DNA of 6,278 nucleotides from Pseudomonadota bacterium (GTDB taxonomy: Bacteria; Pseudomonadota; Gammaproteobacteria; Pseudomonadales; Azotimanducaceae): NCBI GenBank assembly GCA_027622495.1, contig JAQBYL010000257.1:1-6278 (forward strand). Direction: 5' to 3'. Of this stretch, positions 1-5,234 are shown piece after piece. The translations under genes were made by a program, and so were the position numbers. The number at the start of each line of letters is the position of its first letter. The stretch's first letter is position 1. Below the pieces are notes generated by a model that was given only the letters and a program-made list of their open reading frames with translations, was not told the origin of the DNA and made no database searches.

Positions 1-491
1 TGTTTCTTGTCTGACGCATCCACCGCGACCAGCACATCATCCCCTTTTTTCCAACCCTCGGACTTTGACATCAGAACCGGTACGGGTGAGCTGCGTATCA
101 ATCTCCAGTCCAGCGGCGTGTGCAGAAGATCGGAGATGCCAGCACTCTCGGCCATGGGTTTTACGATCAGATCAACTTTGCGCAGACCGGCTTCCTTGAT
201 GATCGCTGTCTCTGCCCGCTTGCCCCACAACACGCGCGGATCCGCCCAGGCAATTTTGTCTTCGAACGGCTTGAGGATGCCCACAAACCCGGCCCGTTCA
301 GCTGCCATGAAGGCTTCGATCAAACGGGCTTTTTCGTGTTCGGGTATGGGTTGTTCATCGACACTGTCGTAGACGACGGTTGCAACCTCCACACTCGCAC
401 CAGTGATGTGTTCGATGAGCGCAACTTTCGACAGGGCACGCTCGAGACCGTTATAGGAATCATTGGCAACCAGAATGCGATCAATCTGCAT
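1..491 (-). CDS. Universal stress protein, tandem-domain UspE-like (3' end outside the window)
   Basis: The 163 visible residues form one complete UspA-type alpha/beta domain and the start of a second. Strand beta-1 is MQIDRILVAND at 1-11. The conserved stretch near DLIVK is at 107-111, and the domain closes with DWRLIRSSPVPVLM at 128-141. A new beta-1 strand, DDVLVAVDAS, begins at 151, which is the layout of the two-domain UspE group rather than single-domain UspA. UspE-type proteins are cytoplasmic and linked to stress and stationary-phase survival; the molecular activity here is unknown. The start is ATG at 489-491, with GGAGG five bases upstream on the minus strand. The gene lies downstream of the amidohydrolase in the same direction, but a strong terminator separates them, so it probably has its own promoter in 492-595. 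The family call is firm; the exact orthology to UspE is an inference because the second half is missing. Confidence 0.88.
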   Translation of the reverse strand, partial: MQIDRILVANDSYNGLERALSKVALIEHITGASVEVATVVYDSVDEQPIPEHEKARLIEAFMAAERAGFVGILKPFEDKIAWADPRVLWGKRAETAIIKEAGLRKVDLIVKPMAESAGISDLLHTPLDWRLIRSSPVPVLMSKSEGWKKGDDVLVAVDASDKK

Positions 492-595
492 GATAGCCTC
501 CACGCGAGTTTACCCGGACGCTACGCCCTCCAAACCGATGAAAGAATAAGTGAATGTCGCAGTCGTCTAATCGGATGCCACGTATTTGCACGAAC

Positions 596-633
596 AAAAA
601 AAGGGCCGGATGACGCGAAGCGTGATCCGACCC
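596..633 (-). terminator. Rho-independent terminator of the amidohydrolase gene
   Basis: Read on the minus strand, a GC-rich hairpin lies at 633-603. It has 14-base arms with one G-U pair and one C-C mismatch, and a TTC loop closed by GC pairs. A run of seven T residues (602-596) follows directly. It begins 22 bases after the amidohydrolase stop codon and ends about 100 bases before the universal stress gene, so it should end the upstream transcript. Confidence 0.88.
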
Positions 634-655
634 AGGGGCCCGTCATCGTCGCCAT

Positions 656-2308
656 TCAGGCGCGATAACGTAAAACCTTACCCGCTCGCGTGCCGGTCAG
701 CTCGCCATCGCGCAAGCTTAACTGTCCGTTCACGATCGTCGCTTTGAAACCACGGGCTTTCTGGATGTAACGTGGCGCACCACCAGGAAAATCCTTGACC
801 AGTTCGGGCTGCAGTTCTGCAACCTCGTTGATATCAAAAACATTCACATCCGCACGCATCCCTGTTTTGAGCAGACCACGGTCGTGAAGACCCACCACCC
901 GCGCAGGCCCGGATGTCATTTTCTGGATCACCTGGCTCAGGCTGTAAAAACCGCGATCACGATGCCAGTAAGACAACATGAAACTCGACCAGCCGGCATC
1001 CATGATCTGTGATACATGCGCACCGGCATCACCTAAGCCCGGATAAACGTGCTCACTGGAGAAGAGATTCGCCTGTTCATTGAGACTCGCCGAAAACATG
1101 CGGAAATTGAACAGCGCACGTCCCGCAGTCTCTTTTGACAAGCGGATAAACGTTTCGGCCCAGTGTTCGCCCGCAACCTTCGCCTGCTCAGCCAGGCTGG
1201 TTTCGCTGGTGTAATCCGGGGTGGCGCCAGACCCGAGAAAAAACACCCGATCCATTGGCAGCTGCGTTGCGTTCGGGTTTCGTGCGTCATCGACAAGACG
1301 GGCCGCAAACCCGGCATCGTTGATGGCGTTGAGCCGGCCGTCTAAATCCAACTGGCTCAACTCGCGCCAGGCCTCGCCGCGGGCCGGCAGACCCGATTGC
1401 AAACCGAACATGTAGCCTGATCCGCGCACGTGGGAAATTGCGGTGATATCACGGCCTTCACACAAGGCGTCCAACGCCTGCGCACTGCGTGTTCCGGCAC
1501 CTTCTTCCGGACCAGTGCCGAAGCTGAACAGCACACGGTTGTGGGCTGTGTCTGCAACTGCCTGCAGAACTTCGAAATCTGCGCCCACCGCCTGCATCAA
1601 GCCCTTTTTCGAGCCCACAACAGCGGCGATGGTCTTGAGCTCTTCAACACTCGCGAAGGTCCCGGGTATGGACCGCCCGTCCGGTGCTTTATGCGGTGCG
1701 TAGCGGTTGGTGGAAAAGCCGAATGCACCGCTATCGATGGCCGAACCGACGATCTCGGCCATCTGCTGCTGCTCGGCATCGGTGGCTTCTTCCGCAAACG
1801 ACCGGTCTCCCATCACGTAGTAACGAACCGCGGCATGGCCTACAAGACCCGCAACGTTGATCGCAGTGCCCAGGCGTTCGATGGAATCCAGGTATTCACC
1901 GTACTGCTCCCAATCCCACGCAAGACCCGAAAGAATTGCTTCTTTAGGGATGTCTTCGACCGTTTCCATCATGCCAGCCATCAGTTCACGGTGCTCGGGC
2001 CGGCACGGTGCAAAGGTCATGCCGCAGTTGCCGATCAGCGCGGTCGTAACACCGTGCCAGCTCACCGGCGTCATGTCTGGATCCCAGCCTATCTGTGCGT
2101 CGAGATGAGTATGGATATCGACAAAACCCGGGGAGACTATCTCACCCGAAGCATCCACTTCCTGCGCACCCGTACTATCCAGAGGCGGCTCACCGGACCT
2201 GGAAATAGCCACGATCATGCCATCTGCAATGGCCAGATCACCCTGGTAAGGCTTATCACCACTGCCGTCCACGATGGTTCCGCCACGGATTACGATGTCG
2301 TAGTTCAT
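656..2308 (-). CDS. Amidohydrolase of the D-aminoacylase (N-acyl-D-amino-acid deacylase) family
   Basis: This 550-residue protein belongs to the metal-dependent amidohydrolase superfamily, in the D-aminoacylase-like group. The N-terminal beta-sandwich strand is DIVIRGGTIVDGSG (4-17). The barrel opens with the metal motif GFVDIHTHLD (61-70, His66 and His68) and has the family cysteine in IGNCGM (Cys95). Further motifs are GHAAVRYYVMG (157-167), ISHVRG (291-296), and GLGDAGAH (424-431), whose Asp427 matches the catalytic aspartate. The C-terminal strand GLLKTGMRADVNVFD (478-492) completes the sandwich. Known relatives hydrolyse N-acyl-D-amino acids or other cyclic or amide bonds, so the substrate here is uncertain. 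The histidine of the D-aminoacylase H-x-R motif appears to be missing near 236-242. There is no signal peptide, so it is likely cytoplasmic. ATG at 2306-2308 follows an AGAGGAAGG ribosome binding site. It is divergent from the hemolysin III gene. Confidence 0.9.
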   Translation of the reverse strand: MNYDIVIRGGTIVDGSGDKPYQGDLAIADGMIVAISRSGEPPLDSTGAQEVDASGEIVSPGFVDIHTHLDAQIGWDPDMTPVSWHGVTTALIGNCGMTFAPCRPEHRELMAGMMETVEDIPKEAILSGLAWDWEQYGEYLDSIERLGTAINVAGLVGHAAVRYYVMGDRSFAEEATDAEQQQMAEIVGSAIDSGAFGFSTNRYAPHKAPDGRSIPGTFASVEELKTIAAVVGSKKGLMQAVGADFEVLQAVADTAHNRVLFSFGTGPEEGAGTRSAQALDALCEGRDITAISHVRGSGYMFGLQSGLPARGEAWRELSQLDLDGRLNAINDAGFAARLVDDARNPNATQLPMDRVFFLGSGATPDYTSETSLAEQAKVAGEHWAETFIRLSKETAGRALFNFRMFSASLNEQANLFSSEHVYPGLGDAGAHVSQIMDAGWSSFMLSYWHRDRGFYSLSQVIQKMTSGPARVVGLHDRGLLKTGMRADVNVFDINEVAELQPELVKDFPGGAPRYIQKARGFKATIVNGQLSLRDGELTGTRAGKVLRYRA

Positions 2309-2341
2309 ACCTTCCTCTTTGCTTACTCACACTCAGGCCCA

Positions 2342-2350
2342 ATTGTAGCA
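2342..2350 (-). promoter_or_regulatory. Candidate extended -10 promoter for the amidohydrolase gene
   Basis: The minus strand reads TGCTACAAT (2350-2342), an extended -10 (TGn) followed by TACAAT, which matches the sigma-70 consensus at five of six bases. No convincing -35 lies 16-18 bases upstream, which extended -10 promoters tolerate. The start of transcription would fall near 2335, giving a leader of about 27 bases that contains the ribosome binding site. This is inferred from the motif only. Confidence 0.45.
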
Positions 2351-2480
2351 TGCTGCCGGATCTGCTGCATTACTTCAAATGCTTGATAGTTATGAACCCA
2401 TAGATAAATGTAATGTCCGGTCTCAATAAACGTGATGGTGTACGCTGGCGGTCAGAAATCAGCAGCCAGAAATTGATGCG

Positions 2481-3107
2481 ATGTTGTTAAGCGTCCCGAG
2501 AGCCGAACGGTTCAACTGCTGGAGTCATTTCGCAGGAGCCTGTCTCGCATTGCTCGGTGGTGCGCTCCTGCTGACCAAAGCCGTGACAAATGGTGACGGT
2601 GTGGCGACTATCTGTGTGGCCATCTATGCTACCTCCTCGCTCCTGTTGTATACGTTTTCAACGCTCTATCACGGCTCAATCGGCCAGCGCAAAATCAGAT
2701 ATCGGGTGCTGGACCATCAGGCGATCTACCTTCTGATTGCGGGTTCGTACACACCGTTTCTCGCAGTGGCACTGGATGGTTCCGCATTCTTGTGGATGCT
2801 CGGTGGGATCTGGAGTCTGGCCATCATCGGCGTCATCATGGATGGCTTCCCGCGTCGCGGTCCACGGGCAATCCAGCTGGGCATTTACCTGTTGATGGGT
2901 TGGTTGTGCGTCTTCGCTCTCGATCCGATCATCAAAGGCTTAAGCGAGGAGGTCTTCAACCTGTTGCTGTATGGCGGTCTGTTTTATACCACCGGCATTG
3001 TGTTTTACCTGTTCGACAGTCGTGTCAGCTGGTTTCACGGCATGTGGCATCTGTTCGTGCTGGGGGGGAGCATGTGTCACTTCACGGCGGTTGCTTTGCT
3101 CTATTGA
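2481..3107 (+). CDS. trhA: Hemolysin III / TrhA (YqfA) family membrane protein, PAQR superfamily
   Basis: This 208-residue protein is predicted to span the inner membrane about seven times, at the family's usual length. The PAQR metal-site signature is complete: S60-x3-H64 in STLYH, Asp78 in the VLDHQAIYLLIAGSYTP block (77-92), and H186-x3-H190 in HGMWH, followed by the conserved GGSMCHF (195-201). The N-terminal FNCWSHFAG matches the family opening. Related adiponectin receptors bind zinc with these residues; E. coli YqfA has been linked to membrane energetics and lipid homeostasis, and the haemolysin name comes from a Bacillus cereus protein. Only ATG 2481 fits, because an in-frame stop lies at 2433-2435 with no other ATG between. 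The ribosome binding site is weak. The gene stands alone, divergent from the amidohydrolase, and converges with the lipase gene 10 bases away. The symbol follows the family and does not imply toxicity. Confidence 0.92.
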   Translation: MLLSVPRAERFNCWSHFAGACLALLGGALLLTKAVTNGDGVATICVAIYATSSLLLYTFSTLYHGSIGQRKIRYRVLDHQAIYLLIAGSYTPFLAVALDGSAFLWMLGGIWSLAIIGVIMDGFPRRGPRAIQLGIYLLMGWLCVFALDPIIKGLSEEVFNLLLYGGLFYTTGIVFYLFDSRVSWFHGMWHLFVLGGSMCHFTAVALLY

Positions 3108-3117
3108 GACCGCCGAA

Positions 3118-3894
3118 TCAGGCCTCGAACGGATCAATGTCAGCCCAGCCAGTCTCAAGCACCGCCTGCCAGCAATTGCCTTTGCCGTGCGCTCCTCCGC
3201 CGGTTGCATTGTGCAGATCCACCACCATGCCAACATGCCCACCTGCAAGGCCGTGCATACTCACCAGATCACCTTTAATGCGAAAATTGACCCCCGGTGT
3301 CTTGCTGGCCTTGTTCGAATTCCAGGTCCGCCACATCATCTGCGGTTTGAGAAAATTAAAGTGTGCCGCCTTGATGACATGCTTCATGGCAGGGGCGTTG
3401 AACGTCACAAATGGAACTTCTTCCCACAGACCCACAACCTGAGAAAGGCCGCCACCAAGTGAATGGCCGGTTACACTGACCTTTCTGCCATTGGCAATTT
3501 TTTTGGCCGCGCGCACCATCTGCCTGGCAGACGAACATTGGTTTGGCAGGATACGCGCACCGATCTTCAGATCCGCGCTGAGATCCGAAACGAATTTACC
3601 CGCCTGCTCGGGGTTGGTGCCGCAACAACCCACAATGACATCCTTTCCGTTCTGCCAGATACCGCCCTGGAAACCATCCCCCAGCAAGGTGCCTGGTTCC
3701 CACTTCTGACAGGTCCAGTCATCCACCATATGACCCGGCGGATCCGCGTAGTATTGACTGGCGTTTTTAAAGTAGGCGGCGCAAGCGATCTTTGCGTAGT
3801 CGAGACAATTTGCCATCAGGTAGTCCAGCCAGGTTGACCCAGAGCATATCAGGATTAGCGTTACCTGAACGCTTGAATGTATCGTAGGATCCAC
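3118..3894 (-). CDS. Class 3 lipase-like alpha/beta hydrolase
   Basis: A Lipase_3-type serine hydrolase of 258 residues from the GTG start. The nucleophile elbow is VTGHSLGGGLS (141-151, Ser145). FVTFNAPAM (162-170), the acid block FRIKGDLVSMHG (205-216, Asp209) and GGHVG (218-222, His220) complete a likely Ser-Asp-His triad. VIVGCCGT (87-93) is a plausible oxyanion strand. The family hydrolyses acylglycerols or related esters; the substrate here is unknown. Two starts are possible. GTG at 3892-3894 has GGGAG seven bases upstream, but adds a 26-residue tail with a short hydrophobic patch and no good lipobox. ATG at 3814-3816 gives MANCLDYAKIACAAY, which looks like a usual family start, but has a poor ribosome binding site. 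The GTG start leaves only 29 bases to the divergent RidA gene. Eight cysteines are present, unusual for a small cytoplasmic lipase. Function is well supported; the start is not. Confidence 0.82.
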   Translation of the reverse strand: MDPTIHSSVQVTLILICSGSTWLDYLMANCLDYAKIACAAYFKNASQYYADPPGHMVDDWTCQKWEPGTLLGDGFQGGIWQNGKDVIVGCCGTNPEQAGKFVSDLSADLKIGARILPNQCSSARQMVRAAKKIANGRKVSVTGHSLGGGLSQVVGLWEEVPFVTFNAPAMKHVIKAAHFNFLKPQMMWRTWNSNKASKTPGVNFRIKGDLVSMHGLAGGHVGMVVDLHNATGGGAHGKGNCWQAVLETGWADIDPFEA

Positions 3895-3901
3895 TGTTAC
3901 G

Positions 3902-3906
3902 CTCCC
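3902..3906 (-). promoter_or_regulatory. Ribosome binding site supporting the lipase GTG start
   Basis: The minus strand reads GGGAG at 3906-3902, seven bases before the GTG at 3894-3892. This is the main evidence for the longer lipase form. It lies inside the 29-base gap before the RidA gene, so the two divergent transcripts would have to overlap if it is used. Confidence 0.5.
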
Positions 3907-3923
3907 AACTTACAGGTACACAA

Positions 3924-4277
3924 ATGACAATTCGACGCATCAAGACAGGCAAGCGCATGAGCCAGGCGGTAGTCCATGGCGGCACCGTGACCACGGCGGG
4001 GCAGGTAGCCCAGAAAGCCGGGGGAGAAAGTACTGCTGCTCAAACCAAGGACATCCTGCGCGAAATAGATGAATTGTTAGCAGAAGCCGGAACCGACAAA
4101 TCACGCCTGCTCAGCGCGACCATCTGGCTGGTCAACATGAACAACTTCGCCGAGATGAACAGTGTGTGGGATGAGTGGGTGGTTCCCGGCGCAACGCCAA
4201 CCCGCGCCTGCGTCGAATCAAAACTGGCAGCACCGCAGTTTTCTGTCGAGATCGCGGTGGTCGCAGCGGTCGACTAG
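3924..4277 (+). CDS. RidA family protein (YjgF/YER057c/UK114)
   Basis: This 117-residue protein has the full length and fold pattern of the RidA family of small trimeric cytoplasmic proteins. RidA itself hydrolyses reactive enamine and imine intermediates made by PLP enzymes; other subfamilies have other or unknown roles. Visible blocks are RMSQAVVHGGTVTTAGQV (11-28), the helix ending in LLAEAG (51-56), SATIWLVNMNNFAEMN (64-79) and TPTRACVE (91-98), whose Arg94 matches the catalytic arginine of RidA (Arg105 in E. coli). Two active-site positions seem changed: the Ser before Gly-Gln is Ala25, and the late glutamate of E. coli RidA aligns with Ala111. It may therefore belong to a different Rid subfamily. 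ATG 3924 is chosen because the lead-in IRRIKTGKRMSQAV is typical; AGG lies about seven bases upstream. It is divergent from the lipase gene and converges with the GFA gene. Confidence 0.88.
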   Translation: MTIRRIKTGKRMSQAVVHGGTVTTAGQVAQKAGGESTAAQTKDILREIDELLAEAGTDKSRLLSATIWLVNMNNFAEMNSVWDEWVVPGATPTRACVESKLAAPQFSVEIAVVAAVD

Positions 4278-4337
4278 TAGACCATCTCTTTTAGAAATCT
4301 GAATAGATCTGCAGGGGTTCGGCCATTCAATCTGAAT

Positions 4338-4733
4338 TCAGCCAGGCCCCTCATCGAAGGTGACAACGCCATCCGGAATCACCTCCCAGACTGCTTTAGA
4401 GCCGACGAAGATGTGTGCTCCGATACTTATCTGTGGATCTCCATTCACACAGCCCAACGTCACGCCGTGCACCTGCCCATCAAATACACCACAAAGTGTT
4501 GATCCGCAGTTGCTGCAGAATCGCAAACCAAAACCGTGGCTTCCTATGTAGGAGGTGAGCAGGTCTTCTCCCGTCAACCAGTGGAACTCATTTGGATCAA
4601 CCTCTGCATAGGCAGACGCCTGTGCGCTGAATGCCTTACGGCATCTGGAACAATGACACGATCTGGCATCACGCAGCGTACCGGTTACCTCGTAGGTGAT
4701 CGCTCCGCAGAAACATTCGCCGGTAATGGTCAC
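4338..4733 (-). CDS. GFA / CENP-V domain zinc-binding protein
   Basis: This 131-residue protein carries the complete cysteine pattern of the GFA (glutathione-dependent formaldehyde-activating enzyme-like, CENP-V) family. From the GTG start these are Cys7-x-Cys9, Cys26-x-Cys28-x2-Cys31 in SCHCSRC, and Cys73-x2-Cys76 in FCSNCG, which in the family hold structural and catalytic zinc ions. The founding member, Gfa of Paracoccus, was reported to promote the reaction of formaldehyde with glutathione, but most members have no proven substrate, so only the domain is firm. The reading frame is open to an ATG at 4847, but the GTG at 4731-4733 is preferred. AAGGAG lies seven bases before it, the family motif (TITGECFCGAI) starts at once, and the 38 extra residues look unlike the family. 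It is probably cytoplasmic. It is divergent from arsR, across 156 bases that hold a tandem repeat. Confidence 0.88.
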   Translation of the reverse strand: MTITGECFCGAITYEVTGTLRDARSCHCSRCRKAFSAQASAYAEVDPNEFHWLTGEDLLTSYIGSHGFGLRFCSNCGSTLCGVFDGQVHGVTLGCVNGDPQISIGAHIFVGSKAVWEVIPDGVVTFDEGPG

Positions 4734-4740
4734 TGGTGTT

Positions 4741-4746
4741 CTCCTT
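4741..4746 (-). promoter_or_regulatory. Ribosome binding site that sets the GFA gene start
   Basis: AAGGAG on the minus strand (4746-4741) stands seven bases before the GTG at 4733-4731. It is near-ideal in sequence and spacing, and it rules in favour of the 131-residue protein over the longer reading frame. Confidence 0.75.
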
Positions 4747-4760
4747 GCGGGTTCATCTAT

Positions 4761-4780
4761 TAACCACGCGTAACCACACG
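4761..4780. repeat. Tandem 10-bp direct repeat upstream of the GFA gene
   Basis: TAACCACGCG and TAACCACACG sit head to tail and differ at one base. The 10-bp period is close to one helical turn, so both copies would face the same side of the DNA, as in some regulator sites. It lies 28 bases upstream of the GFA start. No known regulator was recognised, and chance is possible. Confidence 0.4.
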
Positions 4781-4871
4781 TGATTCGCAGCTTGCACACT
4801 ACCCTATTTCCCGGACTGACGCGGTTGATCACAAAAAATAAATTCACGCACTACTTGCTCCATTTTCTTAT

Positions 4872-4887
4872 TTCATGTATTCATGAA
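4872..4887. promoter_or_regulatory. Candidate ArsR operator (inverted repeat TTCATG-N4-CATGAA)
   Basis: A perfect 6-bp inverted repeat with a 4-base centre ends two bases before the arsR ATG. ArsR-family repressors commonly bind such dyads over their own promoter. A weak -10 candidate (TATTCA, 4878-4883) lies within it, with TTGCTC (4855-4860) 17 bases upstream as a poor -35. Transcription from there would start close to 4890, the start codon itself. The dyad is seen directly; its role is inferred. Confidence 0.55.
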
Positions 4888-4889
4888 CT

Positions 4890-5234
4890 ATGAAAACAAA
4901 AACTTCTCAAAAAAGTCGTGACGTTGTCACCAAACTTTCCGCCATCGCGCACGAAGGCCGGTTATCGTTGTTACGTCGTCTGATCCAGGCCGGACCCAGC
5001 GGGATGGCCGCTGGCGAACTGTCTGCATACGCAGATATCGGCGCGCCGACCGCTTCTGCCCAGCTGCTGGTGTTGAGCAACGCAAGGCTAGTCAGATCAC
5101 AACGCCAGGGTCGCCAGATCATTTACTTCGCAGACTACAAACAGATGACGAGCCTTCTTGCCTATCTTATGGAGGATTGCTGTGGCGGTGAGGCAAAGAT
5201 CTGTTTACCACTGGCGGCAGCGCTCTCATCATGA
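4890..5234 (+). CDS. ArsR/SmtB-family metalloregulator with C-terminal cysteine cluster
   Basis: A 114-residue winged-helix repressor of the ArsR/SmtB family. LSAIAHEGRLSLLRRLIQAG (16-35) is the family's opening helix pair, followed by GMAAGELSAYADIGAPTASA (38-57) for the helix-turn-helix and RLVRSQRQGRQIIYFAD (66-82) for the wing. The E. coli-type metal motif in the DNA-binding helix (ELCVCDL) is absent. Instead Cys97, Cys98 and Cys105 lie near the C-terminus in DCCGGEAKIC, like the As(III) site of Acidithiobacillus ferrooxidans ArsR (Cys95, Cys96, Cys102), so arsenite or antimonite sensing is likely. Odd points: the recognition helix has Gln58 where relatives have His (S-x-H-L), and Arg66 replaces the usual Gly before LV. 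Only ATG 4890 works, because an in-frame TGA lies at 4884-4886; there is no Shine-Dalgarno sequence. It overlaps the next gene by four bases. Confidence 0.9.
   Translation: MKTKTSQKSRDVVTKLSAIAHEGRLSLLRRLIQAGPSGMAAGELSAYADIGAPTASAQLLVLSNARLVRSQRQGRQIIYFADYKQMTSLLAYLMEDCCGGEAKICLPLAAALSS

Noticed and set aside
492..595. Promoter for the universal stress gene.
   Set aside because: One is expected here because a terminator lies upstream, but the best -10 (TATTCT on the minus strand) has no matching -35.
120..668. Plus-strand open frame of 182 codons across the left region.
   Set aside because: It runs antisense to the universal stress gene and through the terminator hairpin, so it is a shadow frame.
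1430..2386. Long plus-strand open frame (318 codons) antisense to the amidohydrolase.
   Set aside because: It lies opposite a gene with clear catalytic motifs, has no recognisable domain, and is rich in Cys, His and Arg as expected for an antisense reading of a GC-rich gene.
2383..2414. TTGATA followed by AT-rich DNA as a promoter for hemolysin III.
   Set aside because: No hexamer resembling TATAAT lies at 16-18 bases (best is TAAATG), so the support is too weak to list.
3062..3068. Run of seven G residues near the 3' end of the hemolysin III gene, as a phase-variation or frameshift site.
   Set aside because: The frame is intact through conserved Gly-Gly-Ser, and a single short run in a conserved motif is not evidence of switching.
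2481..3107. Hemolysin III as a virulence toxin.
   Set aside because: The family name is historical. The sequence is a housekeeping-type PAQR membrane protein and no other virulence gene is near.
3108..3117. Bidirectional terminator between the convergent hemolysin III and lipase genes.
   Set aside because: The gap is 10 bases and no stable hairpin with a T run is visible on either strand around it.
3811..3894. Lipoprotein signal in the lipase N-terminal tail (LILIC).
   Set aside because: There is Ile before the Cys instead of Gly, Ala or Ser, no basic residues at the start, and the hydrophobic stretch is too short.
4278..4337. Terminator or small gene between the RidA and GFA genes.
   Set aside because: No GC-rich hairpin followed by a T run and no open frame with a ribosome binding site is present in these 60 bases.
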